From positions 1-64,000 of the forward strand of contig JAPPOV010000045.1 in assembly GCA_028873595.1 (NCBI GenBank): a stretch of DNA of 64,000 nucleotides, in the 5' to 3' direction. The notes beneath the pieces are model-generated. The model was not told the DNA's origin. It searched no databases and was given only the letters and a program-made list of their open reading frames with translations. The stretch comes from Gemmatimonadota bacterium. Its GTDB lineage: Bacteria; Gemmatimonadota; Gemmatimonadetes; Longimicrobiales; Gaopeijiaceae. The translations under genes and the position numbers were made by a program. Positions 27,481 through 36,294 of the stretch are shown piece by piece (the stretch's first letter is position 1; each line of letters starts with the position of its first letter).

Positions 27481-28461
27481 ATGAGTTTTGGTCGGGTCGA
27501 CGTGATCGTGGTGCACTACGGCCACAAGGATCTCACCCGTCGGTGTCTCGGGGCGCTGGCGGCCGACACCGCTCTTCTCCGGTCCGTGACGATCGTTGAC
27601 TCAGGATCTCAGTCACCCTTGTCGGTGGCGGACGTACGCTCGTGGTGCCATGACCGATCCGGCTCCGGGGAATTCGACGCTGGCTCGGACGTACACCTGA
27701 TCAGCTGCAGCGACAACGTCGGCTTCTCAGCCGGAAACAACCTCGGATTGGCCGCTCGTCTCGGTGAGGGCGCGGACTATTACCTGATTTTGAATAACGA
27801 CGCCTATGTGGCCCCGGGAAGCCTGATGGGCATGGTGCAGGCGGCAGAGACCTCCGGGGCAGGTATGGTGGCGCCTGCGGTCTACTCAGCCAACGATACG
27901 GACGTGGTCGATCGTTTTGGGCTCACCCTGACCAGAACGGGAGCGGCATACGACCGGAAGTTCGAGGCTGACGGTCCTCTCCTTTGTCCCTCAGGATGTG
28001 CCGCACTGTATCGACGGGATGTCGTGCTGGCACTCATGGAGGATGCGGAGGGCTTCTTCGATCAGGGCTTCGTGGCGTACGCAGAGGATCTGGACGTTGG
28101 CCTGAGGGCCCGTGCTCGTGGTTTTGGCGTCGTGTTTGCGCCGAGTGCCGTCATCCTTCATGAAGGAGGCGGTAGCTTTGGTAAAGGCTCGGACTTGAGC
28201 TACTCGTTGCGCCATCGGAACACCGTCTGGGCGATCGCGAAGAACTATTCCCGTGATCTTCTTCTGAGAGACGCTCCGTTCCTGCTGCTGGGCCAGCTGC
28301 TCGCGCTGTTCAACGCTGCCCAGGCAGGGCGATTCCGCCTGTTCCTGAAGAGCAGGCGAGATGCAGCCAGTCTCGCCCTCAAGCTTCGGAAGGAGGCGTC
28401 AGGCAGACCTCGCTTCTCCGATCGACGTGCGCTTGACCGGAGGCTCTGGTTATCGCGCTGA
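27481..28461 (+). CDS. Glycosyltransferase family 2
   Basis: The 326-aa product has the GT-A fold: VDVIVVHYGHKDLTRRCL at the start, NVGFSAGNNLGLAARLG, the nucleotide-sugar motif YLILNNDAYV and the late acidic pair in AEDLDVGLRARARGFGVVF. This pattern resembles WbbL-type rhamnosyltransferases, though the sugar cannot be assigned from sequence. It would transfer a sugar to a lipid-linked intermediate at the cytoplasmic face of the membrane. It stands alone on the + strand between two export genes. Confidence 0.88.
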   Translation: MSFGRVDVIVVHYGHKDLTRRCLGALAADTALLRSVTIVDSGSQSPLSVADVRSWCHDRSGSGEFDAGSDVHLISCSDNVGFSAGNNLGLAARLGEGADYYLILNNDAYVAPGSLMGMVQAAETSGAGMVAPAVYSANDTDVVDRFGLTLTRTGAAYDRKFEADGPLLCPSGCAALYRRDVVLALMEDAEGFFDQGFVAYAEDLDVGLRARARGFGVVFAPSAVILHEGGGSFGKGSDLSYSLRHRNTVWAIAKNYSRDLLLRDAPFLLLGQLLALFNAAQAGRFRLFLKSRRDAASLALKLRKEASGRPRFSDRRALDRRLWLSR

Positions 28462-28478
28462 GGGCGCTGTCGCCATCT

Positions 28479-29147
28479 CTAGCGGATCACCGCCACGACG
28501 ATTCCGGCCACCCCCAGAACGGACGTCACGACGAAGTTCTGATTCCGTTCCCACCATCCCCGGCGATCCACGAAGATCTGATCACCGGATCGAACTCCGG
28601 TGGACAGCAAGTCGGTCGTAGGTTCGATCCCGGAGAGGAAAGGCTCACCGTCGCGTACGAGGGAAAGTTTGCGCAGATCACCGTCGCGGTTGGCGCCTCC
28701 GGCGAGGGCGACAGCGCTGGCGAGTGACGCGGTCGGGTCGAGTCCATAGAGGCCGGGTCGGTTGACCTCTCCCAACACGTACACGCGTCGCACGGGCGTG
28801 ATCGTGATGGAAGGGTTTCGGAGTTCGACCCGGTACATCTCGAGTAACTGGCCCCGAAGCTCCGGCACCGGAACGTCGATAGTTGGGATCCGGCCCAGCA
28901 TCGGAAGGGTCACGACACCCTCTTCATCGACAACAAAGTCCCCGCTGAGGTCGGGTTCAAGCCAGATCCTGATCTGGAGAGCGTCGCCGGGGAGCAGGTA
29001 CGACGTCACACTCGTACCTCGCGAAGACAGGCCGTGCGCGGATGTCTCCTGTGCCAAGACTGCCCCTGAGCCCAGCGACATCAGCGATCCAATCGTCAGG
29101 ATCGAGGGGAACATGATGCGGCGGCGGGGGCTGGTGGTCTGTCGCAT
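28479..29147 (-). CDS. Polysaccharide export protein, single-SLBB (Wza-like)
   Basis: The product of about 222 aa has a signal peptide (MFPSILTIGSLMSLGSGAVLAQ), the Poly_export domain (LLPGDALQIRIWLEPDLSG, GVVTLPMLGRIPTIDVP), one SLBB unit (VLGEVNRPGLYGLDPTASL) and a C-terminal hydrophobic segment (FVVTSVLGVAGIVVAVI). It probably works in outer-membrane polysaccharide export. The start is uncertain: 29192, 29147 and 29114 are all possible; 29147 gives a normal signal peptide with a basic N-terminus. Confidence 0.85.
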   Translation of the reverse strand: MRQTTSPRRRIMFPSILTIGSLMSLGSGAVLAQETSAHGLSSRGTSVTSYLLPGDALQIRIWLEPDLSGDFVVDEEGVVTLPMLGRIPTIDVPVPELRGQLLEMYRVELRNPSITITPVRRVYVLGEVNRPGLYGLDPTASLASAVALAGGANRDGDLRKLSLVRDGEPFLSGIEPTTDLLSTGVRSGDQIFVDRRGWWERNQNFVVTSVLGVAGIVVAVIR

Positions 29148-29277
29148 GGACGGCAAGCTACCCGACCCACCGATACGCAACAAGCCGAACATCTCACCAC
29201 GCAGAGATGAGGTGCCTCAGCTCTCGAGCACCGATAAATTTCGTGAGTTCGTGTTTTATCGCAGGCAAGGTGGAGAA

Positions 29278-29913
29278 TTGACCCCTACGAAGATCAGCCG
29301 ACGCCTACCTCTCGCTCTGATGGCGGTCGGCGTCGGTTGCAGCTCAGTCTTCACTGAGCCGTTCGCGTACGGCACCGTCGAGGTGGAGGTGACCCTCCCT
29401 GATGGGAATGGTGTGCCAGGTCTCGATCTGACCCTCTACTCGGGAACTCGTCACCTCGGTTATGCGACTACGGATTCGTTCGGGTCCGCCTTCTTTGACT
29501 TTGTTCCGGAGGGACCGACCGGGGTGAGTGTCCGTCCGGACTCGATTTTCCGTCCGGCACGTCACCCGGAGGGCTACTACCAAACCTTTCGCATGGTTGA
29601 AGGGGGGGGGATCCGCCTCACCTTCGAGTTCGTGGACACACGCGGTGTCATTCAGGTCCGAGTCGAGGACGCCTCGGGTACTCCGTTGGTCGCGCAAACG
29701 GTGGAGCTGTACAACGCTAGCGAGGCACTGGAGCGCGCTGGGACGGACGCAGCGGGTGAAGTGGTCTTCGACCGTCTTCCCAGAGGGGATTACGGAGTAC
29801 GCGTGGTCGCATCCCCGACCTGCAACCTTCCTCCAGGTGGTGCTTACCGTGACGGATTGGTAGTCGAGACAGGAAACCGCTTCAATGTGGTCATCGTCCT
29901 AGAGGAGTGCTGA
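29278..29913 (+). CDS. Secreted, probably lipid-anchored protein with two carboxypeptidase-regulatory-like (Ig-like) domains
   Basis: A TTG at 29278 with an AAGGTGGAG ribosome binding site gives 211 aa. The signal sequence RRLPLALMAVGVGC puts Cys21 at a possible lipid anchor; the lipobox is imperfect. Two beta domains follow, about 25-115 and 116-205 (VEVEVTLPDGNGVPGLDLTL, IQVRVEDASGTPLVAQTVEL), each resembling transthyretin-like repeats. The open frame extends to 28762 antisense to the SLBB gene, which is a shadow. A run of nine G (29602-29610) lies in the coding region. Function unknown. Confidence 0.68.
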   Translation: MTPTKISRRLPLALMAVGVGCSSVFTEPFAYGTVEVEVTLPDGNGVPGLDLTLYSGTRHLGYATTDSFGSAFFDFVPEGPTGVSVRPDSIFRPARHPEGYYQTFRMVEGGGIRLTFEFVDTRGVIQVRVEDASGTPLVAQTVELYNASEALERAGTDAAGEVVFDRLPRGDYGVRVVASPTCNLPPGGAYRDGLVVETGNRFNVVIVLEEC

Positions 29914-29931
29914 GCCTCGAGTCGCGTTCGA

Positions 29932-31569
29932 TCATGAACTTGGTGTCGGAGGCGCAGGGCGTGCAGGACGGCTCGAACTCTCCGAAAGGATCGCGTTGAA
30001 GAGCGCCACGAGCAGACCGAGGATGCCGGCCAGCAGCCATGTGATCGACCGTCTCGGGAACGCCGGCTTGTCTTCGATGACCCCGGTGTCGACCAACCGA
30101 ACCTCGGAGTCATCGACGGCCTGAGCGACCTGTGCATCGACGAGTCTGGCCTGGAGTGACAGGTAGACCTCACTCAAAAGCCGCTGGTCCCGCTTCCGCC
30201 GAGCGTACTCCAACTCCACGGCGGGCACCTCCTGCAGGAGTTCGTCGAAGCCCCGCAGAGACTCCTCCGTGGACGCTAACTGCGTATCCAGGCCACGCAG
30301 GTAATCGTCCGCGATGCTGAGTAGCTGCTCTTCAATGCTGCGGATTCGGCCCTGAAGTGCGGCCACGTCTGCGTTGGTTTCACTTCGCCGGACCAACAGG
30401 TTCGAGCGCTGGTTTTCGAGATCGATCAACGACAGAAGCAGCTGCTGCACTCCTTCGTTCGTAATGAACGAGGGAAAGCTGGCCAAGGCCCGAAATGGTG
30501 TCTCCTCACCCGGCCGGGGCTCCCGGGCCTCCAGTGACTCGAGCATGGAGGTCAGAGATGCGCGCTCCACTTCGAGCGCATCCCGCATCACCTGGATTTC
30601 AGCGATTCGCTCGATCTGAGCCGTGGCCTGCTCCTCGGGAGCAATCACACGCTCGCGTTCCTGAAATCGCTCGAGCGCCGTCTCCACGTTCGCGAGCTCG
30701 TCCGAGAAGTTGCCGACCTGTGCAGACAGAATCGCGACCTCCCGCCTGGCATCGCTCTGACTCGTGCTCAGAGAATAGGAGACAAAGTCCTGTGCCACTC
30801 CGTTCACGAAGGCCTGGGCAACGGCTGGATCCGGATTGCGATACTGGAACTCCACCAGTCGCGATCCCAGGTCTGACCTCTGGATCTTCAGACGCTTCCG
30901 AAGCGTGCGCATGGTACGCCGAAACGGCTGCACCGAGATCTTGATCACCCTAGGAGGGTCGGCCGCCAGTGAGTCGTGAATCGTGAGCGACATCGGACCG
31001 ATTCGAAATGCGGTCCCGGGCTCTGCAAAGTCGGGGAGGGTCACCACCTCACGTGTTCCCCGGGCCGAAATGCGGTACCGATTGTCAGCCTGGAGTTTCA
31101 AGGTGTACGTACCCCGCGGGGCGTCTTCTCCGGCCATGATCGACGAGAACACCTCAGACCGAAATGTTCTCCAGGGGCGCTTCAACGACACATGCAGGGC
31201 GAGTCCTTCGGCCCTCGGCTCGAGAATCGTGCGGCTGCGAAGAATCCCGATCTCGGTCTGGACGTCAGTCTCCCCCAGGCCACCAGGAAGGGAGAGGCCT
31301 CCGGGAAGGGCTTCTGCAACGTCCCCCAGTCCGCTCATGAGTGACGAGCCCAGGCCCGCATTGTCCTGCATCCGTACCCGGAACGAGGCCTCACTCTCAT
31401 ACACTGGCGTGATCAGCAGTGAGAGCAGGATCAATGCGACCGTGATTCCGGTGGCTGTGAGAACGAAGCGCGGTCCCTGTCGAACGACCACACCGGGCAG
31501 CGCCTGCAGAGGTACGCCGGGCTCGGGGGCATTGGGCTCTTGGGGCATGACGCTCGGGCGCGGAGTCAA
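29932..31569 (-). CDS. Wzz/GumC-type polysaccharide chain-length protein without a kinase domain
   Basis: The 545-aa inner-membrane protein has a proline-rich start, one membrane segment at about 35-55 (FVLTATGITVALILLSLLIT), a long periplasmic coiled-coil region (about 250-460) and a second membrane segment near 515-540 (ITWLLAGILGLLVALFNAIL). This is the polysaccharide co-polymerase layout that sets chain length with Wzy. No Walker motifs or tyrosine cluster follow, so the kinase part is absent. ATGA overlap with the next gene indicates an operon running 34462 to 29932. Confidence 0.87.
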   Translation of the reverse strand: MTPRPSVMPQEPNAPEPGVPLQALPGVVVRQGPRFVLTATGITVALILLSLLITPVYESEASFRVRMQDNAGLGSSLMSGLGDVAEALPGGLSLPGGLGETDVQTEIGILRSRTILEPRAEGLALHVSLKRPWRTFRSEVFSSIMAGEDAPRGTYTLKLQADNRYRISARGTREVVTLPDFAEPGTAFRIGPMSLTIHDSLAADPPRVIKISVQPFRRTMRTLRKRLKIQRSDLGSRLVEFQYRNPDPAVAQAFVNGVAQDFVSYSLSTSQSDARREVAILSAQVGNFSDELANVETALERFQERERVIAPEEQATAQIERIAEIQVMRDALEVERASLTSMLESLEAREPRPGEETPFRALASFPSFITNEGVQQLLLSLIDLENQRSNLLVRRSETNADVAALQGRIRSIEEQLLSIADDYLRGLDTQLASTEESLRGFDELLQEVPAVELEYARRKRDQRLLSEVYLSLQARLVDAQVAQAVDDSEVRLVDTGVIEDKPAFPRRSITWLLAGILGLLVALFNAILSESSSRPARPAPPTPSS

Positions 31570-32831
31570 GGCGAAGGGACGAGAGATGGCGAGGGCTCAG
31601 AGGGATGACCCGGCCCTCGGGATGGGCCTCGGAGAAGTTCGTGATTACCGGCGACCCACGCCAGACAGAGCAGGAGCCACGTCAGGGGCTCGGTATGCGA
31701 CTGCTGGAAGAGGTTGAAGACGAAGAGCCCCGCGATCACTGCCCGAAAGGTTGGGCCCCGTCGGAACGCAAGCAGGAAGATCGAGAGAGCGACAACCGCT
31801 GCCAGCACGCCGGCTTCCGCGAAGAAGGTGACGAACAGCGAGTGGAAGTTGCCGTACTCGTTTCCGGGGAAGAAGGATTGGGTCTCGAGAAACGCATTGC
31901 CGTACCCGACTCCGACAAGCAGTTGTTTGACATCCGCTGTGCCCACTTCTAGCCCTCGCAATATGAGCTGGGTGTGCTGGCTGCTCGAGCCTTCATCGAA
32001 GGTCAAGCGAGTGCCGAGCATACCTCCGAGCGTATCCAGCGCGTCGGCGCCCGAGGGGGAGAGGAGGTATGGCGCGAGCAGGGCGCCCACCAATACCGCT
32101 AGGGTACCGACGGCTCCCGGGGTGACGCGGAAGGATCGGCCGCTCAGGCTCGTCATTGTGATGATCACCACCCCCGCGAGAGCGGCGGAGCGGGACAGGG
32201 TGAGCAATACGCAAAGGATCCCGACTCGTACCAGGCGGCGGGTGCGGTCGTCAGCGGTCCCAAAGCGCCAGGCCAACCAGGTGAAGGTCACCGCTGCCAG
32301 ACCCCCGAGATTGGGGTCCAAGGCCAGACCCGTGAGTCGCGGAATCACGCCGAAGTACAGCCCGGGGGATAGGTCGATCGGGCCACTGGTCCCCCACTGT
32401 CCGCCCGAAACGAACACCAGTACCTGGAGGACGTTGCAGGTGGCGATCCCGATGATGCCCCAGCCCGCCCCCCGCGCGAGGATGTCCGTGCGATCCTCAC
32501 GCGTCAGGAGTATGAGCCCGACTACCGTGACGAGTCCCAGCTGAGCAATGAGCAGTGCCAGGCGGCGGCTCGAGGTTCCGAGGTCGTAGGCGAAAAACGC
32601 CGAGAGGGTAAGGAGGCTAACGAGCCCGATCAGCGCGAGTACGAAGGATTCAGCACCCGCATGCGAATGCGGGCGAGGCAACGTGCGAGAGGTGCTCCGA
32701 AGTCCGGCCAGGACGAGGGCGGGCGACAACACGAGAAAGGGTGTGAGCACCAGAGGCCCGCCGCCAAACAAGAGATCGATCCGCGTCGCTCCGAGCAGCG
32801 CGACCCAGAGAGAGAGAGCCGCCCCACTCAT
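31566..32831 (-). CDS. O-antigen ligase/polymerase family membrane protein
   Basis: The 421-aa protein has ten or more hydrophobic segments and the Wzy_C pattern: RLTGLALDPNLGGLAAVTF before a helix pair, then a large loop (LLVGVGYGNAFLETQSF, NEYGNFHSLFVTFFAEAGVL) with the conserved His near the end. It probably polymerises or ligates lipid-linked repeats on the periplasmic side. Polymerase and ligase cannot be told apart by sequence alone. It is coupled to its neighbours by 4-nt overlaps on both sides. Confidence 0.85.
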   Translation of the reverse strand: MSGAALSLWVALLGATRIDLLFGGGPLVLTPFLVLSPALVLAGLRSTSRTLPRPHSHAGAESFVLALIGLVSLLTLSAFFAYDLGTSSRRLALLIAQLGLVTVVGLILLTREDRTDILARGAGWGIIGIATCNVLQVLVFVSGGQWGTSGPIDLSPGLYFGVIPRLTGLALDPNLGGLAAVTFTWLAWRFGTADDRTRRLVRVGILCVLLTLSRSAALAGVVIITMTSLSGRSFRVTPGAVGTLAVLVGALLAPYLLSPSGADALDTLGGMLGTRLTFDEGSSSQHTQLILRGLEVGTADVKQLLVGVGYGNAFLETQSFFPGNEYGNFHSLFVTFFAEAGVLAAVVALSIFLLAFRRGPTFRAVIAGLFVFNLFQQSHTEPLTWLLLCLAWVAGNHELLRGPSRGPGHPSEPSPSLVPSP

Positions 32832-34462
32832 CGGCGGACGTAGCGCGCCATGAAGCGCAGCACGCGATTGCGCAGATCCACACCCCTGTACTCGTCGGGT
32901 CCCAGTCGTGTAGCCTGAAACAGATAGTTCAGTCGAATGGATGACGCATACGACGCCTCGAGCTCGAACGGCCCGACGTCGCCCGAGCTTCGGATCCCGC
33001 CGAGCAGAGTGAGGTCTGCCCGACGGAACTCGGGTGGGTAGGTGTAGAGCGCCTCATTCTCCCACCGGATACGTGTACCGAACAGCCCGATCCTCCACCG
33101 GGAAGCTAACCAGTCCACCGCCAGCCACTGACTGGAGCCACTAGGTCCGATTCCCGCGCCCAGGACCCGTCCACGGTGCGTATATCCCTGCGGCACCCGT
33201 CGGCTGGCGTACCACTCCCCGTGCTGTTTCGTCCTGAAGGTCTGACTGGGCTCGAGGCTCGTGTGTTCCGCCTCGACGGATATGTGCGAAGCAGCGCCGA
33301 AAGGTCGGGTATGGCGAAGCCCCATCGTGTATCCCCTGCTATGGTGTGGGGTCTCCAGAAAATCTCGAAACGAGGCGGGCTCCTCCGCACGTCCCCACTC
33401 TCCCCACGCTTCGAACCCTGCCTCGGGAAACACCCAGTGGGCGAACACCGAGAAGAGTTGGTCGGAGCCGGATGCGAGCAAGGTGTCGCCTGCGATCGAT
33501 GCCACCCGGCCTACGGGGATGACGAAATCCAGGGCGGCGCCGAGCAGGTCAGCGGTGCTTTCGGCGGGGGAAAAGACGACTCGGGCTACACCCACGGTCA
33601 GACCGGGCTCGAAGCCGGGAGTCAAGACGACCACGGCACCGCTCAAGGACCGAATGTCGTTGTCGGGATCCGCATCGAACTGATCGGACTCCTCGAGGCG
33701 TCCCAGAATCCATTTTGCGTGAACGGACCCGAGCGGTGTAGACACTGGGTTCAGTGTTTGTGCGAACACGTGTCCAAATCCCTCACCGTCCCCGCTCATG
33801 AGCAGGGGATTTCGAATCGCGGGACCCCACCGCAGCCGTTCCGTTGCGGCACCGAAAACTGCGGTCTGCGCACGGACCGCGAGACTGCTTTCGCCGGGCC
33901 GTACTTCAGCAAACGCATCGGTACGGGGCCTTTGCGGAAGATCCATCGAGTGGGGTGGGTAATGAAACGGGGACGCCAGAGGCGATCGTTGTCGCACTGG
34001 GGTGTTTTCTGGAAAGGAAAACGTCTGAAAGTCCCCGTTCTGTGCACCCCACACCTGCGGCACAAGAGTCGCCGTGACCGGTCCCCACCGTATCTCGGCG
34101 CCGATCTGGGCCCGCATGGAGAGGCCTCGGCCCGCCCAGACCACGCCCTCGTTGACCGAGAACGGAAGGTCGGAGTTATGCGCGAGGCCGTACTCGGGCG
34201 CAGCCCAGCGAACCCCGATGCCCAGAAAATTCTCGTGTGGATCCTGGCTGGTGCCCTCGCGCCAGGCATCGTCAGCGGCAGACCGGATGAGCACTGTCGC
34301 GGCTGCCCGGTCTCTGGAAAGCACGCCGAGCCGAGCCCGATCGAGGGTTACGTTGCGGGGGAGCCCAACCCTCAGGAGGGTGTCCGCAGCCGTTAGCGAC
34401 TGAGGCCCGGGGAGCTCAGCGCCTGCAAGCACGCTGACTAAAGCCAGCCAGGGAATCGTCAT
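32828..34462 (-). CDS. Wzi-like capsule assembly outer-membrane protein (copy 1)
   Basis: The product of about 544 aa has a signal peptide (MTIPWLALVSVLAGAELP) and a C-terminal beta-barrel pattern. Motifs shared with the other two copies are EGVVWAGRGLSMRAQ, MDLPQRP, WGPAIRNPLLMSGDGEGFGH and the late FAHWVFPEAGFEAWGEWGR. Wzi binds capsule polymer at the outer membrane. The start is placed at the ATG before the signal peptide; a TTG 36 nt further up is possible. First gene of the wzi-wzy-wzz operon. Confidence 0.75.
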   Translation of the reverse strand: MTIPWLALVSVLAGAELPGPQSLTAADTLLRVGLPRNVTLDRARLGVLSRDRAAATVLIRSAADDAWREGTSQDPHENFLGIGVRWAAPEYGLAHNSDLPFSVNEGVVWAGRGLSMRAQIGAEIRWGPVTATLVPQVWGAQNGDFQTFSFPENTPVRQRSPLASPFHYPPHSMDLPQRPRTDAFAEVRPGESSLAVRAQTAVFGAATERLRWGPAIRNPLLMSGDGEGFGHVFAQTLNPVSTPLGSVHAKWILGRLEESDQFDADPDNDIRSLSGAVVVLTPGFEPGLTVGVARVVFSPAESTADLLGAALDFVIPVGRVASIAGDTLLASGSDQLFSVFAHWVFPEAGFEAWGEWGRAEEPASFRDFLETPHHSRGYTMGLRHTRPFGAASHISVEAEHTSLEPSQTFRTKQHGEWYASRRVPQGYTHRGRVLGAGIGPSGSSQWLAVDWLASRWRIGLFGTRIRWENEALYTYPPEFRRADLTLLGGIRSSGDVGPFELEASYASSIRLNYLFQATRLGPDEYRGVDLRNRVLRFMARYVRR

Positions 34463-34557
34463 GCGCTGAAAGGTTGGCAGTAGTCCGAAGGGTGGCAACG
34501 CCGCTGGCCACTCGGCCGCCGGATTGGAAGTGGCGGCGCGATGTTGTAGGGTAGTTT

Positions 34558-36294
34558 ATGAGCGAATCAGACCGTCGGCACCATGGATCTCAAGAGGGTG
34601 TCACACCTGCATGCGCGAGGTCTTTAGACCGCGCCCTTCGGACGGTCTTTCATATGTGTGCTGCACTTTCTATTTGCGGCATTATCTCGGCGGTACCGGC
34701 AAGGGCCCAAACGGTGACGAGTGACTCGATTCACCCTTGGCTCATGCCTGTGCCGGGCACGACCGCCGAGCGATACGTCCGGTCGCTGGAAGTCGGCGGG
34801 TTACGTCCCACGCGGAGCGTCGCTGTTCGCGATGGCTTCGAGCAGTGGGTCGTTATCGAGGGGAGCGGACCGCGGGAGTCCGGTCCGTGGGGTGGCGTTT
34901 ACCGGTCGGTGCCAGCCGGCTCCACCCGATGGGGTCCCCTGCCTGCCCGGGCGATGACGGCGTTCAACTCGGCATTCCCATACCAGCGCGGCGAGGGTCC
35001 GGTCTGGTTCGGGCGAGGGTTCACGTACGCAGTCGAGGCCGGGGTTCATGTTCGCTGGGGTGCGCTGCGAGCTGTCCTCAACCCAATGTGGTTTCGAGCT
35101 GAGAATGAGCCGTTTGAGCTCGCTGAGACTCGTAGCGGCGAGGGTGACTATGTCCTCCAGTCCCCGCTCCAGACGGCGGGTCTGGACGTTCCACAACGCT
35201 TCGGGTTTGGGGCCTACGAGGGACTTGCCTGGGGCTCGTCGACCCTGCGTCTCGACGTGGCGGGTGCGAGTCTGGGGCTTTCCGCGGCCCCGCAGAAGTG
35301 GGGACCCGCAGATCTGCATCCCCTGGTACTGGGAGATGCGGCGGGCGGGGTGCCTCACCTCTTTGCTGGGACACAGCGACCCATCCGTGTACTGATCGGC
35401 CGGCTGAGCGCCCGATACGTGGCCGCGCGCACTCGGCAATCCCAATGGTCCACGGAGGGCGGACTCGCTCGTGAGCGCCTCTTGAATGGCCTCGTCATCG
35501 CACTTCAGCCTCGAGGGCTGAAGGGCCTGGAAGTCGGAGGCACGCGGCTCTTCCACTCACCGTGGCCTCAGGGGGGCTCGGAGATGGAGGCGCTCCTTCT
35601 GAGACCGTTTGAAGGACTACTGAAGGGTGGCCTGTCAGAGACGGATCGTCGAGCTGATGATCAGTTCGCCTCTATCTTCTTCCGTTGGGTGCAGCCATCC
35701 GCCCACTTCGAGATCTTCGGTGAGTATGCCCGGGTCGATCACTCGTGGGATGCGCGCGTGGCCGTTCTGGAGCCTGATGACATTGCTGGTTACACGTTGG
35801 GCTTCCGGAAAGTCTGGGTCTTGGATTCCCAGCATATGACCGCCCTGCGCGGCGAGAGCATCACTTCAGGTTCCACGCACCGCGAGCGCGGTGGAGCGCG
35901 GTTAACCCTCGCGGAGCGGGCCTTCGTCTTCTATTCCGGAGCGGGTGGTTTGGGTGGTCTCACTCACCGAGGCTTGATCCTGTCAAGCACGGCGGGCGCC
36001 TACGGCAATGCTCAGTCGCTGGGCCTGGACCGCTACTCACCAGTGGGCAGATGGACGCTGGAGGTGGATCGGACTGTCGTTCGGGATGAGACGCTTGGGG
36101 TCGCACCCGACGAGCCTTCGGGCCCCGACGTCCTCTACGCCTTCACCGGTGAGTTCTCGCGCTTCGTCGGAGCCTGGGACGTGGAGGTATCCAGTTCCTG
36201 GCTTCTCAATCTCAATCGCTATCTGGCGCGGGACGCCTCGAGCGTTCGTTTTCGGCTCATCGTCTCCCGAAGATTCGGGCGGCCCCCGCTCTGA
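34558..36294 (+). CDS. Wzi-like capsule assembly outer-membrane protein (copy 2)
   Basis: The 578-aa product starts at ATG 34558; the real signal peptide may begin later, near HMCAALSICGIISAVPARAQ. Motifs line up with copies 1 and 3: EGPVWFGRGFTYAVEAG, GLDVPQRFGFGAYE, WGPADLHPLVLGDAAGGVPH and FASIFFRWVQPSAHFEIFGE. It is divergent from copy 1. Its last 38 nt overlap the convergent flippase gene. Likely binds exported polysaccharide at the cell surface. Confidence 0.75.
   Translation: MSESDRRHHGSQEGVTPACARSLDRALRTVFHMCAALSICGIISAVPARAQTVTSDSIHPWLMPVPGTTAERYVRSLEVGGLRPTRSVAVRDGFEQWVVIEGSGPRESGPWGGVYRSVPAGSTRWGPLPARAMTAFNSAFPYQRGEGPVWFGRGFTYAVEAGVHVRWGALRAVLNPMWFRAENEPFELAETRSGEGDYVLQSPLQTAGLDVPQRFGFGAYEGLAWGSSTLRLDVAGASLGLSAAPQKWGPADLHPLVLGDAAGGVPHLFAGTQRPIRVLIGRLSARYVAARTRQSQWSTEGGLARERLLNGLVIALQPRGLKGLEVGGTRLFHSPWPQGGSEMEALLLRPFEGLLKGGLSETDRRADDQFASIFFRWVQPSAHFEIFGEYARVDHSWDARVAVLEPDDIAGYTLGFRKVWVLDSQHMTALRGESITSGSTHRERGGARLTLAERAFVFYSGAGGLGGLTHRGLILSSTAGAYGNAQSLGLDRYSPVGRWTLEVDRTVVRDETLGVAPDEPSGPDVLYAFTGEFSRFVGAWDVEVSSSWLLNLNRYLARDASSVRFRLIVSRRFGRPPL

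Noticed and set aside
27161-27484. 107-aa + strand frame in the spacer before the GT2 gene
   Set aside because: No recognisable motif, no good ribosome binding site, and it fills a divergent promoter region.
28762-29277. Upstream extension of the lipoprotein frame
   Set aside because: It is antisense to the Wza-like gene, and a TTG with a strong ribosome binding site and signal peptide is at 29278.
33176-34396. 406-aa + strand frame opposite wzi copy 1
   Set aside because: It is antisense to a gene with signal peptide and family motifs; its own sequence shows no domain.
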